64,000 bases of DNA from JBJGXI01 sp045635475 (GCF_045635475.1 NZ_JBJGXI010000003.1:103451-167450), one strand, 5' to 3'. Positions 8,536 to 17,476 are shown, counted from the first letter of the stretch. Numbers and translations are program-made. Notes: generated from the letters alone by a model not told the origin.

Positions 8536-9160
8536 ATCTTGTTTTTAAAAATGGATTGTCTCGTTTTTCTATACCAATCTCAGTAGATGGTCCATGGCCG
8601 GGATAAACTACATAATCATCCGCTAATGAAAACAATTCTGTTCGGATGCTCGCTAATAATTGATCCGTTTCTCCCCCTGGTAGGTCAGTACGTCCAATTC
8701 CTGAGTCAAATAACGTATCACCATCAATTACTACCTGCTGTTCATGAAAGACATATGATACACTTCCTGGTGAATGTCCAGGTGTATGGCGAACTTCAAA
8801 TGCTAATGACCCAATCTCCATCTTCCCTATTTCAATATATTGATCCGCTTCTTTGACTGAAATAACTCCGGTACGAAATAACGATGACCCGTTCAAATTA
8901 GGATTCGGCAGCCAATCTGACTCCAATTCATGTACATATACTGGGATTCCATACTGCCCACGAAGCTCATCAACAGCCCCAATATGATCAAAATGCGCAT
9001 GTGTTAATAGTATAGCTAGTGGTGTGAATTGATTAGCTTCAAGTAGCTGTACAATTTGATCGCTATCACCACCAGGGTCAATGATAACGGATTGATTATT
9101 TTTTGATACAATATAGCAGTTGGTTCCTAATGGACCAACTGAAAGCTGTGCAATATTCAT
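8534..9160 (-). CDS. yqgX: MBL-fold metallo-hydrolase YqgX
   Basis: 208 residues, glyoxalase II-like. The zinc motif THAHFDHIG is at about residues 53-61; further metal ligands are RHTPGHSPG (about 133), VIDGDTLF (about 146) and VYPGHGP (about 186). RBS AAAGGGAG. The family covers small thioester hydrolases (glyoxalase II, persulfide dioxygenase and others). I cannot tell the substrate from sequence. Confidence 0.93.
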   Translation of the reverse strand: MNIAQLSVGPLGTNCYIVSKNNQSVIIDPGGDSDQIVQLLEANQFTPLAILLTHAHFDHIGAVDELRGQYGIPVYVHELESDWLPNPNLNGSSLFRTGVISVKEADQYIEIGKMEIGSLAFEVRHTPGHSPGSVSYVFHEQQVVIDGDTLFDSGIGRTDLPGGETDQLLASIRTELFSLADDYVVYPGHGPSTEIGIEKRDNPFLKTR

Positions 9161-9308
9161 CTTATTGTCTCCCTTATAAAAAGTATAAAACTGTCTATTT
9201 TATCTCGACAAATCACTTTTTTTGTTTTAGAATGTATGAGGAATATATAACTTCTACATATTATTATAATAACAGTCCCTGTTGAGAAATAGAAGGAGGT
9301 TTGGGAAT

Positions 9309-9491
9309 ATGGAATTAGCAATTATGTTATTAGTAGTAGCAGTCCTTTGTGCGATTGCGGTACTTCGAGAATTCAAAAGACAAAATTTCTTTGCCGTTGC
9401 TTTTGCAGGTATTTCCACGTTAGTATTTGGGTTCTTTTCTATTGCGACTATCTACTCAGAAATAGTAGCAATGTTTACACAACAAGCTTAA
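9309..9491 (+). CDS. yqgW: DUF2759 membrane protein (YqgW)
   Basis: 60 residues with two hydrophobic helices (about 2-20 and 32-52) separated by a basic loop (REFKRQ). It matches the DUF2759/YqgW family by size, layout and position beside yqgX. The start at 9309 follows AGAAGGAGG. Function unknown. Confidence 0.85.
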   Translation: MELAIMLLVVAVLCAIAVLREFKRQNFFAVAFAGISTLVFGFFSIATIYSEIVAMFTQQA

Positions 9492-9505
9492 ATAAGCGAA
9501 ATGAC

Positions 9506-9535
9506 AAAACTCTTGTGGTATACAAGGGTTTTTTG
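9506..9535 (+). terminator. terminator of yqgW
   Basis: A hairpin of AAAACTCTTGT with ACAAGGGTTTT (one G-T pair) is followed by a T run, 15 bp past the yqgW stop. Confidence 0.7.
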
Positions 9536-9545
9536 TTTGAGTCTA

Positions 9546-9583
9546 AAAAGCAGCGACTCTCAAGGATGAGTAGCTGCCTTTAG
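9546..9583 (-). terminator. terminator left with the ltaS relic
   Basis: An imperfect stem (CAGC-G-ACTC with GAGT-A-GCTG) is followed on the minus strand by TTTTT. Its loop-side sequence ACTCAT resembles the terminator of intact ltaS at 9777-9814, suggesting the two were once duplicates. Confidence 0.5.
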
Positions 9584-9591
9584 ATTTAGTA

Positions 9592-9686
9592 TTAATCATC
9601 TTCTCCTTGAAAACGTAACAAATCGCCATAAACTATTTGATCAGAACGTGAGAGTTCGGATTCAATTTTTTTGTTTTCTTGGATAA
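9592..9686 (-). pseudogene. relic of a second ltaS 3' end
   Basis: The minus-strand translation ends ESELSRSDQIVYGDLLRF followed by QGEDD and a stop. The intact ltaS nearby ends RTELSYSDQIIYGDLLRF followed by YDFGQ. A stop lies just upstream in frame, so only about 31 codons remain. It is a remnant of a second LtaS-type gene, placed downstream of the intact one in the same orientation. Known Bacillaceae often carry several LtaS paralogues. Confidence 0.8.
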
Positions 9687-9776
9687 TTCACTGATATGCT
9701 ATTTTTATATTCAAAGGCTATAAATCAATTTATAGTAGACGCTAGGATCCTTTCCGGAAATTTGTATCCTTTCTTC

Positions 9777-9814
9777 CAAAAAAGACGACTACTCATCTGT
9801 ATGAGTAGTCGTCT
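9777..9814 (-). terminator. terminator of ltaS
   Basis: A perfect 14-bp stem (9783-9796, 9801-9814) with a four-base loop is followed by six T on the minus strand, 15 bp past the ltaS stop. Confidence 0.9.
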
Positions 9815-9828
9815 GTATTTGTTAATGA

Positions 9829-11718
9829 TTATTGTCCAAAATCATAAAAACGTAATAAATCACCATAAATTATTTGATCTGAATAAGATAGCTCTGTTCT
9901 AACCTGTTCTTTGATTGGCTCACAAACACTATCCTCTAACTCATCTTCAGGAACAGAATCTAATGATTCTTCAAGTACTTCTCCAGACCCTCGATCATAA
10001 CAAATTCCATCACTATAAATATAATTGTCACTTACAAAATCACCATTACGTAAAGCAATAAAATCCTTTTGATTATCCGAAAATAAATCGGTACCGAATG
10101 TAATGTCACCCTTATCCTCTATCCCTAACAAATGTAACAATGTAGGTTTCACATCTATTTGTCCGGCAATGTCTGAAATAGTTTTTCCTTCTTGGCCTGG
10201 GATATGAATAAAGAATGGAACTCGTTGTAACTGAATATGATCATAAGGGCTGATTTCATCTTTATCTAAATACATACTCATCGCTTTATTATGAAATTCA
10301 CTAATTCCGTAGTGATCACCCATTAGTACAATAATAGAGTCCTCATATATTCCAGACTGCTTTAACTGTTCAAAAAATTGTTCAACAGCTTCATCTGTGT
10401 AACGCGCTGTTTGGAAATATTGATTTAATGTTCTTGAATTTGAATCATATTGATCAATTGTTGCATCTTCTTCCGCTAGTTCGAACGGATAATGGTTCGT
10501 AAGTGTAATAAACTTAGAGTAAAAAGGCTGTGGTATCGTTTGTAAATATTTAATCGACTGCTCGAAGAATGGTTTATCTTTTAGTCCCCATCCAATCGAA
10601 TTATCTTCAGTGACCTCATACGATTCCACATCAAAGAAATTATCATAACCTAACGATTGATACATAACATCCCGATTCCAGAAGCTTTTATTATTAGCAT
10701 GGAAAACCGATGAATAATATCCTTCTTCTTTTAGTAATTCAGGAGTTGCATTGTATTCATTTTGACCATGCGTAAAGAAAACTGCACCTCTAGGCAACGG
10801 ATATAAAGAGTTTTCGATTAGAAACTCTGAATCAGAAGTTTTCCCTTGAGCGGTTTGATGGTAGAAGTTTTCAAAATAATAACTATCACCAATTAAGTCA
10901 TTCAAAAATGGTGTTACTTCTTTCCCATTAACTGTATTATTAATAACAAAGCTCTGCAAAGATTCTAAGGAGATGAAGATGACGTTTTTACCTTTAGCTA
11001 CACCAAACAAATCCGATTGTACGTCACTTTTAATATTTTCATCAATATAATTTTTGATATCTGGCACATCATTACCGTCTGCAAAAACACGTTGAACTTC
11101 TGTTTTTGAATGTAGGACAATGTCATAAATGTGATAATTGAACAAGCCAATATTTTTCACTAAATATTCACGATCAAATGTTCTTTGTAATAACTGTGGA
11201 CGCTCCGCTTCGGCTAAAGCATAATTGACAACTAACAATGTGATTGCCATCGTAATTGCAAAAGCTTTATTACGCTTATTGTAACTTACGGTTAACTTCG
11301 ATTTAAACTTGACGCTCAAATACCAAATAATCGCTACATCCGCAAACAGCAAAATGTCAGTGATGCTTATTAAATCTAATACACTCGAGCCTAAATCGGC
11401 AGCATTACTTCCTTGAAATAATACAGGAATCGTAATAAAATCGGTAAAGTTTCGATAGAATACTAGATTAAAATAAATAACAATTGAGCCAATCAGCGCG
11501 ATATAGCGTATAAATTTCGCCTGACGCTTTTCTTTAAACAATACACATAAAGCAAATACAAGAAATGCTGATACAAAAGGATTTATAAATAATATTAACT
11601 CTTGTACAACATTATCAAGTGAAATATTAAACACAAATCGGTAAACAATATACGTTTTTAACCCAAATAATAGACTAGCTATTATATACAAGGGTAAATG
11701 TATTTTCTTTGCTAACAT
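9829..11718 (-). CDS. ltaS: lipoteichoic acid synthase (LtaS family)
   Basis: 629 residues. About five transmembrane helices fill residues 1-170, followed by an extracellular sulfatase-fold domain. Active-site signatures: FISLESLQ (Glu near 252), AQGKTSDSEF (catalytic Thr near 294) and VLMGDHYG (metal-binding Asp-His). It transfers glycerolphosphate from phosphatidylglycerol to build lipoteichoic acid at the membrane surface. The start at 11718 is chosen because GGGGAGGA lies just upstream; the frame is open nine codons further. Position next to yqgQ matches B. subtilis yqgS. Which paralogue it is cannot be told from sequence alone. Confidence 0.93.
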   Translation of the reverse strand: MLAKKIHLPLYIIASLLFGLKTYIVYRFVFNISLDNVVQELILFINPFVSAFLVFALCVLFKEKRQAKFIRYIALIGSIVIYFNLVFYRNFTDFITIPVLFQGSNAADLGSSVLDLISITDILLFADVAIIWYLSVKFKSKLTVSYNKRNKAFAITMAITLLVVNYALAEAERPQLLQRTFDREYLVKNIGLFNYHIYDIVLHSKTEVQRVFADGNDVPDIKNYIDENIKSDVQSDLFGVAKGKNVIFISLESLQSFVINNTVNGKEVTPFLNDLIGDSYYFENFYHQTAQGKTSDSEFLIENSLYPLPRGAVFFTHGQNEYNATPELLKEEGYYSSVFHANNKSFWNRDVMYQSLGYDNFFDVESYEVTEDNSIGWGLKDKPFFEQSIKYLQTIPQPFYSKFITLTNHYPFELAEEDATIDQYDSNSRTLNQYFQTARYTDEAVEQFFEQLKQSGIYEDSIIVLMGDHYGISEFHNKAMSMYLDKDEISPYDHIQLQRVPFFIHIPGQEGKTISDIAGQIDVKPTLLHLLGIEDKGDITFGTDLFSDNQKDFIALRNGDFVSDNYIYSDGICYDRGSGEVLEESLDSVPEDELEDSVCEPIKEQVRTELSYSDQIIYGDLLRFYDFGQ

Positions 11719-11755
11719 AACTCTTATCCTCCCCAAATAAAACACTATCTATATA

Positions 11756-11784
11756 TTTATACTCCTACCAAACAACATTTACAA
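11756..11784 (-). promoter_or_regulatory. putative sigma-A promoter of ltaS
   Basis: On the minus strand TTGTAA, a 17-bp spacer and TATAAA lie about 40 bp before the chosen ltaS start. Confidence 0.45.
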
Positions 11785-11900
11785 TAAATTAATTTAAATT
11801 AACTACTAATATGACGTAACAGGCTTAATAAAAGTTTCACAATTTCTTTAAATAATTTACATGTAGTTTATAATATTGCTCTATTGTAATAGACGCTACA

Positions 11901-11936
11901 AAAAAAATAAACCCTACAACAAGGGATTATTTTTTC
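11901..11936. terminator. terminator downstream of yqgQ
   Basis: AATAAACCCT pairs with AGGGATTATT around a short loop, with A and T runs on both sides. It lies 54 bp past the yqgQ stop on the minus strand. Confidence 0.65.
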
Positions 11937-11989
11937 TGAACTTTTTTCTTACTATATTTAGTTCACTTTTCGGTAGATTGTTAAACCTA

Positions 11990-12184
11990 TTATCGACGCC
12001 ACTTTGTTGCTTCCTGCCTGAGGAGCAATATTGCCATCTGATAATCCGTTGTACTCATACACTGTGCTTTGTATAATTCTCTCACTTCATCTTCCATCAT
12101 TTCGAGATCTGCTAGACGATCTCCTAAGTAAATAATAGTACCATATTTCTTTAAAAATTGCTGCACATCATACATTGTCTTCAT
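11990..12184 (-). CDS. yqgQ: YqgQ family protein
   Basis: 64 residues, helical and charged, matching the small DUF910/YqgQ family (motifs YDVQQFLKKYGTIIYLGDR and DYQMAILLLRQE). The start follows CAGGTGATTAG. In B. subtilis yqgQ is followed by glcK; here glcK is absent and ltaS comes next. Function unknown. Confidence 0.92.
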   Translation of the reverse strand: MKTMYDVQQFLKKYGTIIYLGDRLADLEMMEDEVRELYKAQCMSTTDYQMAILLLRQEATKWRR

Positions 12185-12237
12185 CTAATCACCTGACTCA
12201 TTATACCAGTTATAAAGCAAATTGAAAATGGAAAATA

Positions 12238-12370
12238 AGAACAAAAGCGCAGAGCGCCGGTTAGCGACGTACGGAGGTGAGGGAAGTCTCGCTAGTCGCT
12301 GGCTCTCGGAGCTAGCCGTGGCTAATGCTTAATGTCAGCCACATTTAGTATATTTTATAATTTCCTATGC
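12238..12370 (+). repeat. family A structured repeat, copy 1
   Basis: Starts AGAACAAAAGCGCAGAGCGCC and ends with the shared tail TTTATAATTTCCT. Compared with longer copies it has lost the central part. The ends are partly complementary (GAGCGCC/GGCTCTC, GCGAC/GTCGC). Its last 50 bp are nearly identical to the end of copy 6 at 62529-62931. Confidence 0.8.
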
Positions 12371-12579
12371 AAGAACAAAAACGCAAGCGCCCTAGCGACG
12401 TATGGACTGGAATGAACCGTAGGAGATAAAGGAAACACGGTGAACGAAGTGAACCGATGTTGACTTATCGTACGGAGGCGGGTGTTGTCTTACTAGTCGC
12501 TGGGCGCTGGAGCTGGATGTGGCTAAATAACTTAGTAAGATATCCACTGTTGTTTAATTTTATAATTTCCTAGACAAGA
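12371..12579 (+). repeat. family A structured repeat, copy 2
   Basis: Directly follows copy 1 in tandem. Has AGCGACGTATGGACTGGA at its 5' part, GATGTTGACTTATCGTACGG in the middle and CTAGTCGCTGGGCGCTGGAG near the 3' end, then the TTTTATAATTTCCT tail. It lies between yqgQ and the SpoVAF-like gene. Confidence 0.8.
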
Positions 12580-12596
12580 TCAAAAATCCGGACCGA

Positions 12597-14054
12597 TTAG
12601 CGGTCTGGATCTTGTGGGTTCAAGAAAGCTGGTCTACGATTTTTAAGTGGTATTGGTGCCCGTATTAATATATCACGCATTCCTTTTGCTGAGAACGGGA
12701 TAAACGGCCATAAGTAGCCGACCTTAAAGGAATCCATACGTAAAAGATAAATAAGCCAGGCCGTTATGCCAACAACATAGCCTACAACACCAAAAGATGC
12801 TGTGACTATTAACAAAAACATGCGCACAAGGCGATTTGCCAAACTCATCTCATAACTAGGGGTTGCAAATGTACCAATTGCAGCAACAGATAAATACAGC
12901 ACAACTTCATACGAAAACAATCCAACTTCTACAGCCACTTGTCCAATTAGGATCGCGGCCACTAAACCAAGTGCAGTCGCTAAAGCGGATGGAGTATGAA
13001 TCGCAGCCATCCGCAACATATCTATCCCTATTTCTGCTATTAGAAATTGGAAAAGCAACGGAATCACTCCATAATCATTCGGACCGATAAATTCAATTGC
13101 CGAAGGAAGCAGCGTTGGCTCTATTGAAAACAAATAATAAAGTGGCAGAACAAATAATGATGCAATTACTGCAATAAATCTGACAGCACGCAAATAGGCA
13201 CCTACTAAAGGTTTTTGTCTATACTCTTCCGCATGCTGTAGATGATGCCAATACGTTGCTGGTGTGATCATCACACTCGGTGAGCCATCGATAATCAACA
13301 GGATATGTCCTTCATAAATATGAGCTGCTGCGGTGTCCGGTCGTTCCGTATAACGTATTGTAGGATATGGATTCCAGTGCCTTCCTCCGAGGAATTCTTC
13401 CACCGTCTTTTCAGCCATTGGTAGACCATCTGTATCAATTTTCGATAAATTATCTTTTAATGTTTTCACTTTTTCCGGATCCGCAATATCCTCCAGATAA
13501 CAGACACAAATATCTGTTTTTGACCTTCTACCAATACTCATATATTCCATTCGCAGAGAACGGTCACGAATTCGTCTTCTTGTAAGTGCCGTATTGAATA
13601 CGATCGTTTCTACGTAACCATCTCGTGAGCCACGTACAACCCGCTCTAAATCAGGTTCTTGTGGACCTCTGACGGGATAAGTTCGGGCATCGATCATAAT
13701 TACTTTATCTATACCTTCAACAACTAGTGCTGTAGGACCAGCAAGCACCGTATCAGATGCTACATCTAAATCATCCACTTTGTCTAACTCAACGTATGGT
13801 AGGTGTTTTTTTAATAGTTGCTCAAGTGGGTTCGGGTCTAATTGATCTGGTTCCAATCGAGAAAGCAATTTCATTAAATAATGAAGAATATCGTCCTTGA
13901 CGAATCCATCAATCATAAACAATGCCATTTTACGACCGGCATATTCAACATCTAATTGAATAACATCAAAGCTTTTTTCTACACCTAAACGATCTCTCAT
14001 GTAAGCAACGTTATCACTATATTTTCTGTACAAAGGTTTTTGTTTCGTTTCCAT
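12597..14054 (-). CDS. orphan SpoVAF-like spore germination protein (GerA family)
   Basis: 485 residues. The cytosolic N-terminal half has family signatures RDGYVETIVFNTALTRRRI and SKTDICVCYLEDIADP. The C-terminal half has about five transmembrane helices (about 290-460). The sequence resembles SpoVAF more than GerAA. SpoVAF normally sits in the spoVA operon and is reported to form complexes with germinant receptors. No spoVA or gerB/gerC genes are nearby. Start follows AGGGTGAGAG. The call as a SpoVAF paralogue rests on recalled family sequence. Confidence 0.85.
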   Translation of the reverse strand: METKQKPLYRKYSDNVAYMRDRLGVEKSFDVIQLDVEYAGRKMALFMIDGFVKDDILHYLMKLLSRLEPDQLDPNPLEQLLKKHLPYVELDKVDDLDVASDTVLAGPTALVVEGIDKVIMIDARTYPVRGPQEPDLERVVRGSRDGYVETIVFNTALTRRRIRDRSLRMEYMSIGRRSKTDICVCYLEDIADPEKVKTLKDNLSKIDTDGLPMAEKTVEEFLGGRHWNPYPTIRYTERPDTAAAHIYEGHILLIIDGSPSVMITPATYWHHLQHAEEYRQKPLVGAYLRAVRFIAVIASLFVLPLYYLFSIEPTLLPSAIEFIGPNDYGVIPLLFQFLIAEIGIDMLRMAAIHTPSALATALGLVAAILIGQVAVEVGLFSYEVVLYLSVAAIGTFATPSYEMSLANRLVRMFLLIVTASFGVVGYVVGITAWLIYLLRMDSFKVGYLWPFIPFSAKGMRDILIRAPIPLKNRRPAFLNPQDPDR

Positions 14055-14229
14055 TCTCTCACCCTAATCTCTAATTACTTGCTATTAGGGTGTACCGAAA
14101 TTGCTTTTACATGCAAAACCTTCTTCACTAGTAATAATTGGCTTTTATTATGCTGCGTCTCATATTCGCTCAGCATTCGTCATATATACATAGTAGGACG
14201 GCTTGTATTACTTAAAAAGGAGTATTCAT

Positions 14230-15099
14230 ATGAATAAATCGTATGTTATCGTGATCATTATTCTTTCTTCATTTGTGCTGAGTGTTTTTTTGGTTTTCAA
14301 ATCAAATGTTTCCGTTATTAAATTCTTTCCGATCGATCCAAGTACAACTTTTACAGCAGTTGATACAGCATTGAACCTACGCTATGAAACAGACCAAGAT
14401 GAATATGAAATTTCATGGACAGCAAGTTCTACTATGGACACTCCTATATATTTACGTCAAGATGTGTCACTTTTATATATAGATGGGAGACTTAAAGGAA
14501 TACTAAGTAAGTGGAAAGAAGAGGAACAAAACATAGAACTAAAATCAAACATTCATGGCGAAGATAGCAGTCACTATAAGGCTATTACGTTTCATCACGG
14601 AGAAATTCATTATCCAGATGATGAAATAAAAAGTATACAAGCAATGTCACACGATGAATTGTACGTGATTGATTCACCGCTAACTCCATTAGAATCATTT
14701 GAGCAACCAGGCAACACAGACCAACAAGAATGGAAAAAAACACTAGACCACGCTACTGATCAACAATTATCTTATCACTGGAACCAACTGATTAAATATT
14801 TTAGTATTTCAGAAAACAAATACGAATTTGTTCCATTAACTGAACTATACCGTTATCAAACGGAACCCATTCCACAGCTGACCTTACCAGAAACACATCA
14901 AGTGATCGGTCAGCTGTGGGAAGGGTTATATAAAAATTACATTTTAGCGATATCTGAAAATAATAAACCGATCAACAGCTTTATTCCACTAATATTGTTT
15001 GATAAACAAGGAGAGCATTTGCTTGTGCTATATCAGGATCAAAATGGAGACAAACAGCAATTAATTCAATATTATCCGGGTGCTGAGCCGAACGCATAA
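14230..15099 (+). CDS. membrane-anchored exported protein, unknown
   Basis: 289 residues. One N-terminal hydrophobic helix (about residues 4-25) with a short positive N-terminus is followed by a hydrophilic domain, so the bulk is predicted outside the cell. There is no lipobox. I do not recognise a domain. ATG at 14230 follows AAAAAGGAG. It diverges from the SpoVAF-like gene and converges with gluP. The two genes around it suggest membrane or envelope work, but nothing in the sequence proves it. Confidence 0.75.
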   Translation: MNKSYVIVIIILSSFVLSVFLVFKSNVSVIKFFPIDPSTTFTAVDTALNLRYETDQDEYEISWTASSTMDTPIYLRQDVSLLYIDGRLKGILSKWKEEEQNIELKSNIHGEDSSHYKAITFHHGEIHYPDDEIKSIQAMSHDELYVIDSPLTPLESFEQPGNTDQQEWKKTLDHATDQQLSYHWNQLIKYFSISENKYEFVPLTELYRYQTEPIPQLTLPETHQVIGQLWEGLYKNYILAISENNKPINSFIPLILFDKQGEHLLVLYQDQNGDKQQLIQYYPGAEPNA

Positions 15100-15109
15100 A
15101 CTCACACCC

Positions 15110-16291
15110 TTAGATTCCACTAAAGCCGATCATCCATAAAGAGACGGCTATGACAGCATATACAAGCATGTAAACACCCTGTATCAAGCCAATTTTCTTT
15201 TTTGGAAAAAATACGATAGCTGCAGCTATAAAACCACCAATTAAGCCACCTAGATGCGCACCATTATCAATTTGCGGTATGGAGAATCCTATCAAGACAT
15301 TTAATCCAACGACTAAAATAATGTTCCAGCCCATCGTTTGAAAAAATACTTTTCTGTAATTTACACCAAAAAATAATAATGCGCCCATTAATCCAAACAA
15401 CGCACCCGAAGCACCTGCCGAAACAGAAGAGTTAAAGCTAAAGCTAGTTAATCCGCCAAGTATACCTGCTAATAAATAGATAATTGCAAACCGCGCGTTT
15501 CCATATATCCGTTCTACTACAGACCCAACATAAATTAAAAAAATCATATTTAATACAAGATGCAGTAAGCCAATGTGTAAAAACATGGATGTGAAAATCC
15601 GCCACCATTCTCCGGATAAAATAGCAGGATTATACTTTGCACCGAACTCGATCAATGTATCTACAGATGTACTTCCGCCATTTATTTCTAATAACAAAAA
15701 TAAAAGCACATTAACAGCCAATATCACATAAGCGATTAAAGGTTTTCCGTTTGTAAATAACCCTTGAGTTTCTTCTCTTTTTTTATTATATGTAGTGATT
15801 AAATTTGTTTTCAAATAATGAACAGCCTGCTCTAGTTCCACTTCTGTGTTTGGGTAGGATATATCTGATTCAGTAATTGCCAAATCTTGATACAGACGGG
15901 ATTTTTCATTAGCTGATTCCTGATTATCTAAATAATATACCTTCATCTCTGTTGGCTTACGATCTTTAACCACAATTGTTTTTTTCAGAGGTTCCCAACT
16001 ATCTACAGGAGGGTATGCTGCAATATACACATTATGAATTTTGATCGCTTTCCCCATTAATAGCCGTTTCACTGTTTTAACCTTATAAATAGATTTAGCA
16101 ATGTCATTCTTAAGATGATTTTTCCAGTCAAACCCTTGAAGGTACAGCCGAACAACATGAGCAGTTTTGTTTGTTTTTTTCTCCATCCAAATTTCTTTGT
16201 TATCTTTGTCTATATGCATAATATCAAACCCATGCTTGCCAACAAGGTCGTAACAAAGGCGAAAGAAAAAATACTCTTGTTTTATCAACAT
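15110..16291 (-). CDS. gluP: rhomboid intramembrane serine protease GluP (YqgP)
   Basis: 393 residues. A cytosolic N-terminal domain (1-180) is followed by about seven membrane helices (186-392). The catalytic dyad is visible: Ser near 295 in GASGALFG and His near 346 in NGAHLGGL; WWRIFTSMFLHIGLLH is the L1/TM2 signature. B. subtilis GluP is about 507 residues and has C-terminal TPR repeats, which this protein lacks: it stops soon after the last helix. In B. subtilis it cleaves the magnesium transporter MgtE with FtsH. Confidence 0.93.
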   Translation of the reverse strand: MLIKQEYFFFRLCYDLVGKHGFDIMHIDKDNKEIWMEKKTNKTAHVVRLYLQGFDWKNHLKNDIAKSIYKVKTVKRLLMGKAIKIHNVYIAAYPPVDSWEPLKKTIVVKDRKPTEMKVYYLDNQESANEKSRLYQDLAITESDISYPNTEVELEQAVHYLKTNLITTYNKKREETQGLFTNGKPLIAYVILAVNVLLFLLLEINGGSTSVDTLIEFGAKYNPAILSGEWWRIFTSMFLHIGLLHLVLNMIFLIYVGSVVERIYGNARFAIIYLLAGILGGLTSFSFNSSVSAGASGALFGLMGALLFFGVNYRKVFFQTMGWNIILVVGLNVLIGFSIPQIDNGAHLGGLIGGFIAAAIVFFPKKKIGLIQGVYMLVYAVIAVSLWMIGFSGI

Positions 16292-16361
16292 TATTCCTCT
16301 CCTCCTTTCTCTACATCATATCACGATAGGTACCCTGGTAGAGACTAAAAAGATTATATTT

Positions 16362-16590
16362 AGAACAAAAGTGCAGAGCGTCGCCCGAAAAAGGTAGCGA
16401 CTGGAGCGAATCGACTGAGATAAAGGAATCATGCCCTGCGTAAGGGATATGTTGAAGTTGGACGACAAGTCCGCTGTTAGTCGACCCTCGATGAAATTTG
16501 AATCGATGATGACTTATCATAAGGCGATTCGTGAATGTGCCTAGTTTCTGGCTCTCGGAGCTAGACATGTACAAATTTTATACATTCTTC
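16362..16590 (+). repeat. family A structured repeat, copy 3
   Basis: About 229 bp. Key pieces: GCAGAGCG, GTAGCGACTGGAGCGAATCG, CTGAGATAAAGGAATCATGCC, GGACGACAAGTCCGC, CGATGATGACTTATC and CTCGGAGCTAGACAT. The internal GGAC-GACAA-GTCC is a hairpin. It lies between yqgO and gluP. Confidence 0.85.
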
Positions 16591-16595
16591 TTATA

Positions 16596-16629
16596 TAAAA
16601 AAACGTCCAGCATCATTGAGCTGAACGTC
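16596..16629 (-). terminator. terminator of yqgO
   Basis: A hairpin of ACGTTCAGC with GCTGGACGT (one mismatch) is followed by TTTTTTT on the minus strand. It overlaps the yqgO stop codon. Confidence 0.75.
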
Positions 16630-16804
16630 CAAAAAGACTAGGTAAGATTTTTTCACGGATATAAGGCATATTCATTGTAATTGTAACGATGAATTTCCGA
16701 AGTACACCTACAGCTAAAACAGCATTTAATATTTTATATCTTGCTCGGACTAGCATACTAATTCCAGCAACAATGGAACATGATATTAAAAAAGCTCTCA
16801 TCAC
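16613..16804 (-). CDS. yqgO: small membrane protein at the yqgO position
   Basis: 63 residues with a hydrophobic N-terminal helix (about 3-18) and a weaker second one (about 27-40). Located between 5-FCL (yqgN) and gluP (yqgP), exactly where B. subtilis has yqgO. The symbol is therefore given from synteny and not from a known motif. Ribosome site GAAAGGACG. Function unknown. Confidence 0.7.
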   Translation of the reverse strand: MMRAFLISCSIVAGISMLVRARYKILNAVLAVGVLRKFIVTITMNMPYIREKILPSLFGRSAQ

Positions 16805-16896
16805 ATATCGTCCTTTCTTTCCCTAGGATAGAATTAGTTTTGGCTTAAATGAAACATTTATGCCAATCTTAACAGAAATCTTTTCATTCTATCCAA

Positions 16897-17454
16897 CTAT
16901 ATTAGGACACCCTTTTCGGTAACAATATGCTGAACCGGAATATCATGACCTTCGTGCGGTACGCTCTCCACTAATTGCTCTGTCCAGGCAAGAGACAGCG
17001 TTGCCCCATAAAAATCAATAAGAAAACGATCGTAATAACCTCCACCAAATCCAATCCGATAGCCTTGTTGATCAAAAACCATTCCAGGTACGATCAATAA
17101 ATCAATTCCGCTCTTCGTAATTTTCTTCGATTCACTTACTACCGGTTCCTTTAACCCATAATGAGCAGTTTCTAATTGTTCAAAGGATTCAACTAGGTAA
17201 AATGTTAATTCCCTATTAATTGGATTTGTTCTAGGAATACAAACTCTTTTTTGTTGTGACCAAGCTTGTTCAATGATCGTAATCGTATCCCATTCGAACG
17301 ATTGTGAAATTGTAATTCCAATTACAGATGCGTTTTGCCAATATTGTGTTTTATGTAAGTAATGTTGCAATCCACGTTCTATCTCCACTTTTCTGTCAGG
17401 GCTTAACGCTTTCATGTTATTTAACTGTTGGTTTCTTAATTCACGCTTAACCAT
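16897..17454 (-). CDS. yqgN: 5-formyltetrahydrofolate cyclo-ligase
   Basis: 185 residues. Family signatures: KREL..Q N-terminus with the substrate lysine, DLLIVPGMVFD and the ATP-binding GFGGGYYDRFL (about residues 138-148). It converts 5-formyl-THF to 5,10-methenyl-THF using ATP. Two ATGs occur, at 17460 and 17454; the second has AAGGA at the better distance. It follows rpmG after a terminator. Confidence 0.94.
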   Translation of the reverse strand: MVKRELRNQQLNNMKALSPDRKVEIERGLQHYLHKTQYWQNASVIGITISQSFEWDTITIIEQAWSQQKRVCIPRTNPINRELTFYLVESFEQLETAHYGLKEPVVSESKKITKSGIDLLIVPGMVFDQQGYRIGFGGGYYDRFLIDFYGATLSLAWTEQLVESVPHEGHDIPVQHIVTEKGVLI

Positions 17455-17476
17455 TCGCATACATCCTTAAAAAAAT

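Noticed and set aside
9696..9902. Plus-strand frame of 68 codons
   Set aside because: It overlaps the ltaS terminator and the ltaS 3' end on the other strand and has no ribosome site.
16311..16574. Minus-strand frame of 87 codons
   Set aside because: It is the complement of family A copy 3. Similar frames appear in the other copies (for example 38279-38503 and 62527-62914) because the repeat is open by chance.
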